Shown: positions 31,839 through 42,072, numbered from the stretch's first letter. The stretch is 64,000 nt of DNA from Sphingomonas sp. PL-96 (GCF_020707215.1 NZ_JAJFET010000002.1:320257-384256); one strand, 5' to 3'. Translations and numbers: made by a program. The notes: generated from the sequence alone by a model not told the origin.

Positions 31839-32614
31839 CCGACCAGCGCGCGAGTCGCGGCCTCGACGTCGTCCTGGCGCATCAGCGCCTCGCCAACCAG
31901 GAAACAGTGGATGCCGTGCTCGGCCATCGCGTCCAGGTCGGCGCGGCCGGTGATTCCGCTTTCGGCCACAAAGGTGCAGTCGGCGGGCGCGTGCGCAACC
32001 AGCTCATAGGTGCGCTCGAAATTGACCGAAAAGTCGCGCAGATCGCGGTTGTTGACGCCGATCAGCCGGGTCTTGAGCTTGAGCGCGCGTTCCAGCTCGG
32101 GAAAGTCGTGGACCTCGACCAGCACGTCGAGCCCGCGCTCAAGTGCCGCCGCCTCGATCTCCGCCATCTGCCGATCTTCCAGCGCGGCGACGATCAGCAG
32201 GATCGCGTCGGCGCCCAGCGCCCGTGCTTCCGCCGCCTGCCACGGATCGATGGTGAAGTCCTTGCGCAGCACCGGCAGGTCGCAGGCAGCGCGCGCTGCG
32301 ACCAGATAGGCGTCGGAGCCCTGGAAATATTCCTCGTCGGTCAGCACCGACAGGCACGCCGCGCCCCCGGCCTGATAGGCGCGCGCATGCGCCGGCGGGT
32401 CGAAGTCGGTGCGGATCAATCCCTTGGAGGGGCTCGCCTTCTTGATCTCGGCGATCAGTGCGGGACCGGTCCTGGCGTCCAGCGCGGCGCGGAAGCCACG
32501 CGGCGGCGTCTGCTGAGCCGCGCGCCGGTCGAGCTCCTGCACGCCGGCCAGGTCCTTACGGGCGGCAACCTCGACGCGCTTGGTTTCAAGAATCTTTGAC
32601 AGCATCGTGCTCAT
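31835..32614 (-). CDS. trpC: indole-3-glycerol phosphate synthase
   Basis: This TIM-barrel enzyme closes the indole ring in tryptophan synthesis. Diagnostic segments are [54 protein letters not shown] and TFVAESGI, covering the catalytic Lys and Glu residues. The product has 259 residues from ATG 32614, which overlaps the trpD stop as ATGA; the frame runs five codons further upstream. It is not fused to TrpF as in some gammaproteobacteria. It sits between trpD and moaC in a tightly packed series. Confidence 0.97.
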   Translation of the reverse strand: MSTMLSKILETKRVEVAARKDLAGVQELDRRAAQQTPPRGFRAALDARTGPALIAEIKKASPSKGLIRTDFDPPAHARAYQAGGAACLSVLTDEEYFQGSDAYLVAARAACDLPVLRKDFTIDPWQAAEARALGADAILLIVAALEDRQMAEIEAAALERGLDVLVEVHDFPELERALKLKTRLIGVNNRDLRDFSVNFERTYELVAHAPADCTFVAESGITGRADLDAMAEHGIHCFLVGEALMRQDDVEAATRALVG

Positions 32615-33606
32615 GAATAGGCGATCCATGCATCCAGAAGGCGTCGGGCGGCGCCGGAATCGATCGTGTTGGCGGCGAGCACCGCGCCATCGGCGAGGTC
32701 CGTCACCTTGTCGGCGATCACGAGCGCGGCGGCGGCGTTCAGCAGCACCGCGTCGCGATAGGCGCTTTCCTCGCCTGCCAGCAGCCGGCGGAGGGCAAGC
32801 GCATTATAGGCCGGGTCGCCGCCGCGCAGCGTCTCCAGGGGACTCGAAGGCAGCCCGGCGTCCGCCGGCGTGATCCGGTCCGGCAGCGCGACCGATCCGA
32901 TCCGCACGACGCGCGTGGGCCCGGCGATCGAGATCTCGTCCAGATCCTCCTCGCCCGAGATTACCGCGGCGGCGGTCGCGCCCAGGCTTTCGAGCGCCTC
33001 GGCATAGATCGGCGCATAGTCGGGCCGGGCGATGCCGATCAGCTGGCGCTCGACGTGCGCCGGGTTGGCGAGCGGCCCCATCAGGTTGAAGATCGTGCGC
33101 CGGCCGATCTTCTGGCGGATCGGGTGGATGCGCCGGATCGCAGGATGGTGGTTGCCCGCGAACAGAAAGGCGATGCCGATGTCGGCCAGCGTCTGCTCGG
33201 CCATCGCCCCAGCACGCGCCATGTCGAGGCCGAGCGCCTCCAGCGTGTCCGCCGCCCCAGCCTTGCTGGAGGCGGCGCGGTTGCCGTGCTTGGCGACGGG
33301 CACGCCGGTGGCGGCGACCACCAGGCTGACCGCAGTCGAGACGTTGAGCGTATGATGCCCGTCGCCGCCGGTGCCGCAAACGTCGATCGCGCCCGCCGGC
33401 GCGTCGATCGGGACCATGCGGTGGCGCATCGCGCGCGCCGCCTCGGCGATCTCGATGCTGGTCTCGCCGCGGGTGGTGAGCCCGACCAGGAACGCGATGA
33501 TCGCCTCTTCGGACGCCTTGCCGTCGAGGATGGCCTCGAACGCCTCGGCCGCGCTCTCGTGCGAGAGCGGAGACTCGGTGGACGGCAGCAGAACGGTGGT
33601 GGTCAT
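32611..33606 (-). CDS. trpD: anthranilate phosphoribosyltransferase
   Basis: TrpD adds phosphoribose from PRPP to anthranilate. The 331-residue protein has the PRPP loop [17 protein letters not shown], the [21 protein letters not shown] block and the conserved GPLANPA region ([16 protein letters not shown]). ATG 33606 overlaps the trpG stop as ATGA, and its own stop overlaps trpC, so trpG-trpD-trpC are translationally chained. Confidence 0.97.
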   Translation of the reverse strand: MTTTVLLPSTESPLSHESAAEAFEAILDGKASEEAIIAFLVGLTTRGETSIEIAEAARAMRHRMVPIDAPAGAIDVCGTGGDGHHTLNVSTAVSLVVAATGVPVAKHGNRAASSKAGAADTLEALGLDMARAGAMAEQTLADIGIAFLFAGNHHPAIRRIHPIRQKIGRRTIFNLMGPLANPAHVERQLIGIARPDYAPIYAEALESLGATAAAVISGEEDLDEISIAGPTRVVRIGSVALPDRITPADAGLPSSPLETLRGGDPAYNALALRRLLAGEESAYRDAVLLNAAAALVIADKVTDLADGAVLAANTIDSGAARRLLDAWIAYS

Positions 33607-34190
33607 GCGGCGCGCTGCTTCGGGGCGATGCCGGTCATCGTCAGCCAGTTTGCCAGCATGTCGTGGCCATGTTCGGTCGCGATGCTTTCCGGGTGGAACT
33701 GTACGCCGTGGATCGGCAGCTCCGCGTGCCGCACGCCCATGACGCTGGCGTCCCCGGCGGTGCAGTTGACCACCAGCGATTCCGGCACGTCCGTTACGAT
33801 CAGTGAGTGATAGCGGGTCGCGGTAAAGGGGCTGGGCAGTCCTTGGAACAGCCCGGTTCCGTCATGTTCGACCGGGCAAGTCTTGCCGTGCATCAGCCCG
33901 CCGCGCACCACCTTGCCGCCGAAATGCTGGCCGATCGCCTGATGGCCCAGGCACACGCCCAGCAGCGGACGGCGCGCCTCCGCACAGGCGGCGACCAGGT
34001 CGAGCGAGACGCCCGCCTCATTGGGCGTGCACGGGCCCGGCGAGATCAGGAAGCCTGCGGCATTGCTCGCCAGCGCGTCTGCAGCGGTGAGCGCGTCGTT
34101 GCGTACGACCTGCACCGGGGCGCCCAGCTCCATCAGATAATGGACCAGGTTCCAGGTGAAGCTGTCGTAATTGTCGATGACAAGGATCAT
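33603..34190 (-). CDS. trpG: anthranilate synthase component II (glutamine amidotransferase)
   Basis: This subunit frees ammonia from glutamine for TrpE. The 195-residue class I amidotransferase has the triad Cys80 in [12 protein letters not shown], with His166 and Glu168 in [10 protein letters not shown] 34190 gives the canonical [19 protein letters not shown]; the frame is open upstream but not conserved. It is the first gene of trpG-trpD-trpC-moaC-moeA. trpE lies 725 bp away on the same strand, with a plus-strand gene and a palindromic repeat in between. Confidence 0.97.
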   Translation of the reverse strand: MILVIDNYDSFTWNLVHYLMELGAPVQVVRNDALTAADALASNAAGFLISPGPCTPNEAGVSLDLVAACAEARRPLLGVCLGHQAIGQHFGGKVVRGGLMHGKTCPVEHDGTGLFQGLPSPFTATRYHSLIVTDVPESLVVNCTAGDASVMGVRHAELPIHGVQFHPESIATEHGHDMLANWLTMTGIAPKQRAA

Positions 34191-34279
34191 GCTCTTGCCA
34201 TAGCGCCGCCGCAGTCTGGCGCAACGCTGTGCGCGATCCGATCGTTGGTCGGGCGTGTGTTTGCGTTCAGGAGCTTGGA

Positions 34280-34693
34280 ATGGTGCGTTGGATTCTCGTG
34301 GCGGCGTTGGCTGCATCTCCGGTCCTGGCGCAGGAGGGCGCAAAGACCAACGCTCCACCGCAGCGCACACGCAGCGTCACCGTCTATGGCGACGAACCCT
34401 GTCCCAAGGCCCAGGGGGAGGGGGAAGTCGTGGTCTGCGCCCGTCGCGACGAGAGCGAGCGCTTCCGTATCCCCAAGGAGCTGCGCGACCCGCCGTCGCA
34501 GGAAGCTGCCGCGCAAAGCTGGGCGAGCCGCGCCCAGACGATGATGGATGCCAACAGCGTCGGCCTGCCCAACAGCTGCTCGGCGGTGGGCACCGGCGGC
34601 CAGACCGGCTGCAACCAGCAGCTGCTCCGTCAATGGTATCTGGATCGCAAGGCGCAGCAGGAAGCGCAGCAGTTCCCCCGCAAGGAGGACTGA
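34280..34693 (+). CDS. exported protein of a sphingomonad-type family, inside the trp region
   Basis: A 137-residue protein with a signal peptide ([18 protein letters not shown], probable cleavage after AQ). The mature part has [33 protein letters not shown], a central [14 protein letters not shown] and a Gln-rich C-terminus, with four cysteines that could form two disulphides. Related proteins with the VVVCARR..RYRIPK motif are, to my knowledge, common in sphingomonads and of unknown role. ATG 34280 follows an AGGAG ribosome-binding site. The gene runs opposite to the trp genes and separates trpE from trpG. Confidence 0.75.
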   Translation: MVRWILVAALAASPVLAQEGAKTNAPPQRTRSVTVYGDEPCPKAQGEGEVVVCARRDESERFRIPKELRDPPSQEAAAQSWASRAQTMMDANSVGLPNSCSAVGTGGQTGCNQQLLRQWYLDRKAQQEAQQFPRKED

Positions 34694-34723
34694 GGGAGCG
34701 GCGGCGCCGCTTGACGGTCGTGC

Positions 34724-34807
34724 GCTCCTGCGAAGGCAGGAGCCCAGGGTGCCGGACGCTACCCGCCGTGGCTCTGCTTGGCCCTGGATCCCTGCCTGCG
34801 CAGGGAT
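34724..34807. repeat. dispersed palindromic repeat, copy 1 (two hairpins)
   Basis: Two short palindromes about 45 bp apart: GCTCCTGCGAAGGCAGGAGC (34724-34743) and ATCCCTGCCTGCGCAGGGAT (34788-34807), joined by a spacer containing GCTCTGCTTGGCCCTGG. The same layout recurs at 46.5 kb and, as a half unit, at 46.0 kb. This is a REP/BIME-like intergenic element. Confidence 0.8.
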
Positions 34808-34914
34808 ACGGAAGGTTGCGGGGCCATCGTCCCGCCGTCACAGAGGCCTCGCCTGCTCAGAGATGCGATCAGCGCGACCTAGTTCGACCCTGATCGGCCG
34901 CTCGTCGGCCAGGC

Positions 34915-36429
34915 CTACTGTCCGAACCGCGGTGCGCCGGCCTGGGCGATCGCCTCGCGAGCTGCGGCGAGCAATGCGCTGGCCTTGGCTTCGCACTCGC
35001 GCTGTTCGTACGCCGCGTCGCTGTCCGCGACGATGCCGGCCCCGGCCTGGACGTGCATGGTGCCGTCCTTGACCACTGCCGTGCGCAGCACGATGCACGA
35101 GTCCATCGACCCGTCGGGCGAGAAATAGCCGACGCCGCCGGCATAAGCGCCGCGGGTCTCCTGCTCCAGCTCGGCGATCACCTGGCAGGCGCGGACCTTG
35201 GGCGCGCCGCTCACCGTGCCCGCTGGGAAGCCGGCGAACAGCGCGTCGAGCGCGTCGTGCTCGGGCGACAGCTGGCCGACGACGTTCGATACGATGTGCA
35301 TGACATGGCTGTAGAACTCGATGCCATAGCTGTCGGTCACCCGCACGCTGCCGGCCTCGGCCACCCGGCCGACGTCGTTGCGGCCGAGGTCGAGCAGCAT
35401 CAGATGCTCGGCCCGTTCCTTGGGATCGGCGAGCAGGCTGGCGCGGTTTTCCGCATCCTGAACGGCAGTGGCACCCCGTGGCCGCGTGCCGGCGATCGGG
35501 CGGATCGTTACCTCGCCGTCGCGGACCCGCACCAGGATCTCCGGGCTCGATCCCGTCAGCGCAAAGCCGGGCAGGTCGAGGTGGTAGAGGAACGGTGAGG
35601 GGTTGATGCGGCGCAGCGCGCGATAAAGCTCGAACGGCGGCAGCGGGAACGGCGCGGTGAAGCGCTGCGCCAGCACCACCTGAAAGATGTCGCCCGCGCG
35701 GATATAGTCCTTCGCGCTCGCGACCATCTCGGCATAGCGGCCGGGTGCCAGCACGGGGGTGAGGGCGATTTCCTCTGGTGCCTGGCGCGCGGGTTCGGGC
35801 AGCGGCGTGCGGGCAAGCCGGGCGGCCACATCCTCGATCCGCGCGGATGCGGTTGCGATCGCGGCGTCCGCTTCGCCGGTGCCGGGCCACACCGGTGCGA
35901 CCAGGAACAGCGCGTCCGAAAGGCGGTCGAACACCAGCAGCAGCGTCGGCCGCACGAACACCATGTCCGGCAGGTCGAGCGGGTTGGCCGGCGGGCGGTC
36001 GAGCTTCTCGACCAGACCGATGGTCTCATAGCCGAAATAGCCGACCAGGCAGGCGAGCGCGCGTGGCAGCGCCTCCGGCACGTCCATCCGGCACGATGCG
36101 ACCAGGTCGCGCAGCGCCTGCAGCGTCGGTTCGGCGCACGGCTCGAAGGCGTCGCGGTCGGACAGCCAGCTGCGGTTGATCGCCGCGTCTGCCCCGGTCG
36201 CGCGGAACACCAGGTCGGGGGCAAGGCCGATCAGGCTGTGGCGTCCGCGCACGGATCCGCCCTCGACGGATTCCAGCAGAAAGTCGCCGCGGCCCGGCTC
36301 GATGAGCTTGAGCGCAGCGGCGATCGGGGTTTCGGTATCCGCCACCAGCCGCTGCCACAGCAGCGCGGGCGTGCCGGCGGCGAGGGCGGCGTGCGCGGTC
36401 GTACGCCCCTGGATCGCGTCCTCGTTCAC
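34915..36429 (-). CDS. trpE: anthranilate synthase component I
   Basis: TrpE makes anthranilate from chorismate, the first committed step to tryptophan. The 504-residue protein shows the feedback-site motif FLLESVEGGSVRGRHSLIG, IRAGDIFQVVLAQRF, PIAGTRPRGATAVQDAEN, LLDLGRNDVGRVAEAGSVRV and HIVSNVVGQLSPEHDALD. The LLES motif suggests it is inhibited by tryptophan. The start is GTG at 36429, five bases after the ppiD stop. It is separated from trpG by a plus-strand gene and a repeat, so trpE is not in one simple operon with trpGDC. Confidence 0.97.
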   Translation of the reverse strand: MNEDAIQGRTTAHAALAAGTPALLWQRLVADTETPIAAALKLIEPGRGDFLLESVEGGSVRGRHSLIGLAPDLVFRATGADAAINRSWLSDRDAFEPCAEPTLQALRDLVASCRMDVPEALPRALACLVGYFGYETIGLVEKLDRPPANPLDLPDMVFVRPTLLLVFDRLSDALFLVAPVWPGTGEADAAIATASARIEDVAARLARTPLPEPARQAPEEIALTPVLAPGRYAEMVASAKDYIRAGDIFQVVLAQRFTAPFPLPPFELYRALRRINPSPFLYHLDLPGFALTGSSPEILVRVRDGEVTIRPIAGTRPRGATAVQDAENRASLLADPKERAEHLMLLDLGRNDVGRVAEAGSVRVTDSYGIEFYSHVMHIVSNVVGQLSPEHDALDALFAGFPAGTVSGAPKVRACQVIAELEQETRGAYAGGVGYFSPDGSMDSCIVLRTAVVKDGTMHVQAGAGIVADSDAAYEQRECEAKASALLAAAREAIAQAGAPRFGQ

Positions 36430-36434
36430 AGCCG

Positions 36435-38381
36435 TCAGTTCGCCGCTGCGCTGCCCTGGGGCGCCAGCGTCGTGCGGACGCGGGCGACGGCCGCGTCGTT
36501 CTTGGTCACGCCGACGCTGCGGCGAACCGCCTCGGCAAACTGCTCGGCATATTCCTGGCCGACTATCTGGCTGAGCCCGGCGCGCGCGGAGGAGACCGCC
36601 CGCTTGTCGCCGCTGGCGTCGCCCGGCGTGATGCTGTCGAGATAGACCACGAACCAGCCGCCATTGTTGGGCGCGGCGATCAGTCGTGCCTTCTTCGGCG
36701 CCATCGCGAACATCAGCTCGACCGGCGGGGGCACCTGACCCTGCTGGGCGGCAAGCTGCGCGCGCGTGGCGGCGAGCGGCGTCGGCGCCGGGACCTTGAG
36801 CCCGGAGGCGGAAACCGCCTGCGCGAGCGGCGTGCCGCCGTTCACCTTGGCCAGGATCGCCGCCGCTGCCTTGCGCGCCGCCTGCTGGCCGCGCTCGGCC
36901 AGGAACGCCTTCTGGACGTCCTCGCGGACCTGCGCGAGCGGGCGGGGGGCGGCCGGCATCACCCGGTCGACGCCGACGACGGCGAAGCTGCCGTCTTCCT
37001 CGGTCTGCACGATCTGCGGGGCGTCGCCCTGTTCGGCGGCAAAGCCCGCCTCGACCACGCGCGCCAGCGCCGGATCGGCCGGGGTGTTCGGCTGGTCGGG
37101 GCTGGTGCCCGCCTTGGTAACGGCCGCGGTGCTCTGCGCGGCGAGCTTCGCCTCGCTCACGACCTCGGCAAAGGTCGCGCCGTCGTTGATCGCGCCGTCG
37201 ATGCGCTCCTGGGCCGCATTGAGCGCGCTTGCCGCCTTGCTGCGGCTGAGCTCGGCGACGAGCTCCGGGCGGGCCTGTTCCAGCGTCTTGCCCGGGATCT
37301 GCGTGACCTTTTCGACGCGCAGCACATGCCAGCCGAGCGGCGAGCGCACCGGGCCGATCACCGCGCCTTCGCCTGCGGCAAAGGCCGCGTCGGCGATCGC
37401 CTGGTTGGTCTGTGCAACCAGCCCGGCCTTGTTCTGGTCGCTGAAGTTCGATGCCTCCAGCCCGGCCGCGCGGGCGGCCGCGTCGATGGCGGTGCCGCCC
37501 TTCACCCTGGCGGCGAGCTGGTTGGCGGCGTTCTGGTCGGCGAGCACCACCTGGCGCACGGTGCGGCGCTGGCTCGCAGCAAAGCGGCTGCCGGCGGCGC
37601 GATAGGCCTGGGCGATCTCCGCGTCGGTCGGTGCTGCCGACGCGGCAACGCTGTTTGCGCTCACCAGCGCATAGCGGATCACCCGGCGTTCCGGCACCGT
37701 GTAGCGGGCGCGGTTCCGGGTGTAGAAGGCGGTCAGCTCGGCGTCGGTGGGCGGGTTGCCCTGTGGCACCGCGGCAGTCGGGATCAGCGCGATCTGGCCC
37801 GCGCGCTTTTCCAGCAGCAGCGAGGCATAGGGCACCGCGATCTGCTCGGGCAGCTGGCTGGCACCGATCGTCGGGCTGATCAGCCAGTTGGACAGCATGT
37901 CGCGGCCGATCGCCTCGCGCAGACCCGCTGGCGTCATGCCCCGCTGGGCGATCGCGCGCTCGAACGTCGCCTGGTCGAACTTGCCGGTGAAGCCCTGGAA
38001 CGCGGGGATGCTCGCGATCTGGCCGTCGACCAGCTTGGAGTTCACCGCCATGCCGGCTTTCTGGGCGTACTGCTCCAGCGCTATCGAGGTGACCAGCTGC
38101 TGGAGGACGTTCTCCACGCCGCCCGCGGCGACCAGCTGGGCGATGTCGACGTTGGGGTTGCGCTGGCGGGTCGCCTCCAGCTGCTGCTGTACCTGCTTGG
38201 TGAGCTCGGCATCGTGCACCGCGGTGCCGCCGACCTTGGCGACCACGTCGCTCGACGCGCCGCCCGACCGCAGGCCGCTGATGTCGCCTGCGGCAAAGGC
38301 CAGCGCGATCACCACCAGAAAGGCGAGCGCGACGACCTTGCCGATGGTCGAGTTGAGAAGACGCCGGACGTTTGCGAGCAT
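36435..38381 (-). CDS. ppiD: periplasmic folding factor PpiD/SurA-like, membrane-anchored
   Basis: The 648-residue protein has an N-terminal membrane anchor (VVALAFLVVIALAFAAGDISG, residues 16-36), a SurA-N-like chaperone region up to about residue 200, one parvulin (PpiC) domain near residues 255-365 (ASQRRTVRQVVLADQ..GPVRSPLGWHVLRVEKV) and a C-terminal chaperone part. It is tethered to the inner membrane facing the periplasm, where it helps newly exported proteins fold. trpE follows five bases downstream, a usual sphingomonad pairing. tpiA is divergent 123 bp upstream. Confidence 0.92.
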   Translation of the reverse strand: MLANVRRLLNSTIGKVVALAFLVVIALAFAAGDISGLRSGGASSDVVAKVGGTAVHDAELTKQVQQQLEATRQRNPNVDIAQLVAAGGVENVLQQLVTSIALEQYAQKAGMAVNSKLVDGQIASIPAFQGFTGKFDQATFERAIAQRGMTPAGLREAIGRDMLSNWLISPTIGASQLPEQIAVPYASLLLEKRAGQIALIPTAAVPQGNPPTDAELTAFYTRNRARYTVPERRVIRYALVSANSVAASAAPTDAEIAQAYRAAGSRFAASQRRTVRQVVLADQNAANQLAARVKGGTAIDAAARAAGLEASNFSDQNKAGLVAQTNQAIADAAFAAGEGAVIGPVRSPLGWHVLRVEKVTQIPGKTLEQARPELVAELSRSKAASALNAAQERIDGAINDGATFAEVVSEAKLAAQSTAAVTKAGTSPDQPNTPADPALARVVEAGFAAEQGDAPQIVQTEEDGSFAVVGVDRVMPAAPRPLAQVREDVQKAFLAERGQQAARKAAAAILAKVNGGTPLAQAVSASGLKVPAPTPLAATRAQLAAQQGQVPPPVELMFAMAPKKARLIAAPNNGGWFVVYLDSITPGDASGDKRAVSSARAGLSQIVGQEYAEQFAEAVRRSVGVTKNDAAVARVRTTLAPQGSAAAN

Positions 38382-38504
38382 CGAGAAGCCACCGATCCTG
38401 TCGGAAAAGAAGAACGGGTCGCTTTAGGGCGCACGCCTCGCGGCTTCAAGCTTGTGCCGGGCGTAGGGGTTGGTATCGCCTGGTGTGGACAAAGGAGACA
38501 GGGC

Positions 38505-39251
38505 GTGACGCGACGCAAGCTGGTGGCGGGCAACTGGAAGATGCATGGGATGCGCGCCCAGTTGAAGGAGATCGCCGCAATAGAGGCAGCCGCAGCGAAC
38601 CATCCGAACGTGGACGTCGCGCTGTGCGTGCCCGCGACGCTGATCGCCGCTGCGGTCGAACATGCCGGAAACGTGCGCATCGGTGCCCAGGACGTGCATG
38701 AGAACGAGCATGGCGCGCACACAGGGTGCGTCTCGGCCGCGATGCTGGTCGAGGTGGGGGCGCAGACGGTGATCGTCGGCCATTCGGAGCGCCGGTCCGA
38801 CCAGAACGAAACCAGCCACGATGCCTGGGCCAAGGCCGCGGCTGCCCGGCGCAAGGGGTTGGAGGTAATCCTGTGCGTCGGCGAGACCGAGGCCGAGCGC
38901 AACGCCGGCCGTGCCGAGCGGGTCGTGCAGGCGCAGATCGAAAAGTCGGTGCCAGAGGATGCCGACGGTGACTGGTTCACCCTGTCCTATGAACCGCGCT
39001 GGGCGATCGGCACCGGCCGCACGCCGACGCCGGAAGAGATCGCCAGCATCCACGCCATTGCCCGCGCCAAACTCGGCATGATGGTGGGCGACGCCGCCGA
39101 GCGCATCCGCATCCTCTATGGCGGATCGGTCACCGGCGCGAACGCCGCCGCGATCCTGGCGGTGGAGAATGTCGACGGCGCGCTGGTCGGCGGCGCCAGC
39201 CTGACGGCGGAGAAGTTCGTGCCGATCATCGAGGCGGCGGCGGCGGCTTAA
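38505..39251 (+). CDS. tpiA: triosephosphate isomerase
   Basis: This enzyme interconverts dihydroxyacetone phosphate and glyceraldehyde-3-phosphate. The 248-residue protein has Asn10 and Lys12 in VAGNWKM, the electrophile His93 in IVGHSERR, the base Glu163 in LSYEPRWAIGTG and the phosphate-binding ILYGGSV loop. The start is GTG at 38505 with an AAAGGAGA ribosome-binding site. No ATG precedes the conserved RRKLVAGNWKM. The open frame far upstream is antisense to ppiD and not real. Confidence 0.97.
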   Translation: MTRRKLVAGNWKMHGMRAQLKEIAAIEAAAANHPNVDVALCVPATLIAAAVEHAGNVRIGAQDVHENEHGAHTGCVSAAMLVEVGAQTVIVGHSERRSDQNETSHDAWAKAAAARRKGLEVILCVGETEAERNAGRAERVVQAQIEKSVPEDADGDWFTLSYEPRWAIGTGRTPTPEEIASIHAIARAKLGMMVGDAAERIRILYGGSVTGANAAAILAVENVDGALVGGASLTAEKFVPIIEAAAAA

Positions 39252-39296
39252 CGGGCTCCCTCCGGGCGCGCTTGGCACCCCGGGAGGATCGCAAGC

Positions 39297-40826
39297 TTAC
39301 CCCGTCTCGCGCACGACGCGAATCGTGTGGAGATCCTGGTCGCTGGGATCGTAGGGGAAGACCCCCAGCTTCATGGACTCCTGCACATATTTTAGCTGGG
39401 GGCCGGAGATGCGCTCGCCGGAAAAGATCCGCGGGATGCCGGGCGGATAGGGGGACACCATCTCGGCAGCGATACGCCCTTCCGCCTCGGTCAGCCTGAT
39501 GCGTTCGGTCTGGGCGAAGAACGCCTCCGACGGCGTCATCACGAGTTCGGACTTGAGCTCGCTCAGGTGGGGCAGGCGGCCGTCATACCCCTTCTTGTCG
39601 TCCGCTCCGTTTCGCGCCCAGTTGGCCAGGTCCTCGAACGCGGCGAGCATCTTCTGCGTGGAGCGCTTGTCGGTACCGACTGTAAAGATCAGCAACATGC
39701 GCCGCTCGTCCGACAAGCCGACCGTCATCTTCTTGTTGCGGATCAGCCAGTCCTCCGCCTCATAGCCGTTTACGCCAAGTCCGGAGATGTCGATCAGCAC
39801 CTTTGTCTCGTCGAGCGCGTGCGCGGCATCGCCGTCGAGGACGTCGGTTCCCATGACTTCGATGCCGTCGATCGCGGCCAGCTTCTCTCTCGCGTGCCGT
39901 GCCAGGTCGAGCGTTTTCTGCACCAGCTTCTGGCCTTCCTGCGCAAACTGGCGCCGGGTCGCATCGATGCTCGCCAGGATCAGCGAGGACGGGCTGGTGG
40001 TGAGGTGGAGGTCGTAGGCGAGGTTGAACCGGTCCTCGGGGATGAGGTCGCTCTTGCGGAGCATGACCGAGGCCTGCTCCAAGCCCGCCATCGTCTTGTG
40101 GATGCTCATCACCGAGATGTCGGCGCCGAGGCGGATCGACGGGATCGGCATGTCGGGGTGAAAGGCAAAGTGCGGGCCCCAGGCTTCGTCCACCACAAGG
40201 GGGATGCCGCGCTTGTGGCACAGGGCCGCCATTCCAGCGACATCCGGCACGACGCCGAAATAGGTAGGGCTGACGATGAAGACGGCCTTGGTCCCGGGAT
40301 GCGCTTCGAGCTTTGCGGACAGTTCCGTCAGCGGCTGCCCATGGTCGATGTCCCATTGATCGTCGTAGCGCGGTTCCAGAAACACGGGCTTCACGTTCGC
40401 CAGGAGGAGCGCACCGATCAGGGACTTGTGACTGTTGCGGGACACCAGCACCGTGTCGCCCGGATTGGCCGCGGCGCGCACGGCCACCTGGTTCGACAGC
40501 GTCGATCCGGCGGTCGAGAAAAAGCAGCTGTCCGCCCCCCAGAGTTCCGCCGCCAGCGCCTCGGCACGATGGCTGATCCGCTTGCGCTCCCCGCGGTCGT
40601 CCAGTCCCTTTAGTGGCGTGCAGTCGGCCTTGAAGGCCTTCGAGCCGACCAGCCTTGTGATGGCGCGGGGTGCGCCGCGACCGGCGTGATGCCCGGGCAT
40701 CTCGAACGAGATCGGGCTTGCGCGCATAAAGGTCTGCAGCGCTTCTAGGATCGGTGCCCTGTCCTGAGTGTCGGGCCCGTCGGGCAACTCCGAACGCTCG
40801 CCGACAACTCTGTCCACCATCTTCAT
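39297..40826 (-). CDS. Orn/Lys/Arg decarboxylase family PLP enzyme
   Basis: The 509-residue protein has the fold-type I PLP architecture of bacterial ornithine/lysine/arginine decarboxylases. Features are FEMPGHHAGRGAP at the entry, FFSTAGSTLSNQVAVRA for phosphate binding, LVVDEAWGPHFAFH (Asp against the PLP ring nitrogen) and the Schiff-base Lys in MSIHKTMAGLEQASVM. Substrate preference cannot be read off; arginine or lysine are both plausible. ATG 40826 is preferred because a GGAG site lies eight bases before it; the TTG at 40856 would add ten residues. It stands alone, convergent with tpiA. Confidence 0.88.
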   Translation of the reverse strand: MKMVDRVVGERSELPDGPDTQDRAPILEALQTFMRASPISFEMPGHHAGRGAPRAITRLVGSKAFKADCTPLKGLDDRGERKRISHRAEALAAELWGADSCFFSTAGSTLSNQVAVRAAANPGDTVLVSRNSHKSLIGALLLANVKPVFLEPRYDDQWDIDHGQPLTELSAKLEAHPGTKAVFIVSPTYFGVVPDVAGMAALCHKRGIPLVVDEAWGPHFAFHPDMPIPSIRLGADISVMSIHKTMAGLEQASVMLRKSDLIPEDRFNLAYDLHLTTSPSSLILASIDATRRQFAQEGQKLVQKTLDLARHAREKLAAIDGIEVMGTDVLDGDAAHALDETKVLIDISGLGVNGYEAEDWLIRNKKMTVGLSDERRMLLIFTVGTDKRSTQKMLAAFEDLANWARNGADDKKGYDGRLPHLSELKSELVMTPSEAFFAQTERIRLTEAEGRIAAEMVSPYPPGIPRIFSGERISGPQLKYVQESMKLGVFPYDPSDQDLHTIRVVRETG

Positions 40827-40960
40827 GCAACCACTCCGGTTGGGAAGCGGCTTCAACCGGGCGGGTTCTCGAAAGTTTCCCGTGTTTTTTCAAAGGCAAA
40901 CATAGGTTGCGACGATCGCGCGGCGGCACGGGAAGCCGCCCGGTCCGCCGCCACTCCGCC

Positions 40961-41992
40961 TCAGGCGGCGACACCCCGCCGCCGGCGCAGCAGCAGCGCC
41001 ACGAGGCCCAGCCCCGCGAGCATCAGTGCCCAGGTGCCGGGCTCCGGCACGGGCTTGGGGCCGCTCGGGTCCGTCGGGGTGCTGGGCGTGTAGCCGCCGG
41101 TGTAGGTGCCCAGATGGAACTCGCCGTTCTGCACCAGGCTGCCGAACACGGCCGAGCCCTGAATGTAGTTGCCGGTCGTGGCGGCCGCGCCCGGTGCCAG
41201 CACCGATCCGCCCCAGGCGGTGGAGAGCGAAAGGCTCGTCGCGTCCGCGAAGTTCCAGATCACATGCTCGCCCAGTCCCTGGGTGCCGCCCAGGAAATTG
41301 TCGTTCAGCACGATGTTGGTGCCGCTGACGTTGACGATCGCGGTGTCGGCACCATTCAGGTTGAACTGGATCTCGCCAATGCGGTTGAGGTCCTCGCTGG
41401 TGAGGTTGAACACCGCCACGCCTGAGGCATCGGGCGTCGCGTTGAACGTCGCGCGGTTGCCCGAAACGGTGACGGTGCTGTTCGATGCCAGCTTGGTCAT
41501 GCCTTGCGACAGGTCGGTCATGCCGCTCGACAACAGGCTTTTCTGCTGCTGCAGCGCCTCGGTGAAGCCGGGCGTGGAGGCCAGCCCTGCATTGACCGTG
41601 TTCTGGTTGACGTTGGTGTTGGCGATCGTGCCGCCGACCTGCACCGTCTGGGCAGCGCCGTTCAGATTGAACCCGCTGGTGACGTTGCCGCCGACCACCG
41701 CGCCCGACGCGTTGTTGAGGTTCTTGGCCCCGCCGAGCACGTCGCCCACCACCGTCAGGCCCGGCGTGTCATAGGAAGACGCCGGGGGAGTCTTGATCTG
41801 GTAGTTGGACGAATTGCCGTCGAGGTTGCCGCCCACAAATGTCCGGCCCTCCACCTCGGAACTGGAGGTGAGGTCCCCCAGCACGATGAGGTTCCATTCC
41901 TTGAGCGCGTCCACGCCCACGACCGGCGAGGCCATGGCGGGAAGGGCGAGGACCAGGGCCGACACAGCGGACGCAAGCAAGGGCTTCTTCAT
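40961..41992 (-). CDS. choice-of-anchor A family protein with PEP-CTERM sorting signal
   Basis: The 343-residue protein has a signal peptide (MKKPLLASAVSALVLALPAMA). Its beta-rich domain of the choice-of-anchor A type contains EWNLIVLGDLTSSSEVEGR, FVGGNLDGNSSNYQI, GSVLAPGAAATTGNYIQGSAVFGSL and ELHLGT-like strands. The C-terminus is a clear PEP-CTERM signal: VPEPGTWALMLAGLGLVALL followed by RRRR. An exosortase should cut before or at PEP and release or anchor it in the envelope or exopolysaccharide matrix. No exosortase gene is in the window. Confidence 0.9.
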   Translation of the reverse strand: MKKPLLASAVSALVLALPAMASPVVGVDALKEWNLIVLGDLTSSSEVEGRTFVGGNLDGNSSNYQIKTPPASSYDTPGLTVVGDVLGGAKNLNNASGAVVGGNVTSGFNLNGAAQTVQVGGTIANTNVNQNTVNAGLASTPGFTEALQQQKSLLSSGMTDLSQGMTKLASNSTVTVSGNRATFNATPDASGVAVFNLTSEDLNRIGEIQFNLNGADTAIVNVSGTNIVLNDNFLGGTQGLGEHVIWNFADATSLSLSTAWGGSVLAPGAAATTGNYIQGSAVFGSLVQNGEFHLGTYTGGYTPSTPTDPSGPKPVPEPGTWALMLAGLGLVALLLRRRRGVAA

Positions 41993-42072
41993 GAAGCGAG
42001 GCTTAACCGCTCGAACCCCGGCTCACACGGAAAGAATTCGTTAACCCTGTCCCATAATGTGGCGGTTCCGGC

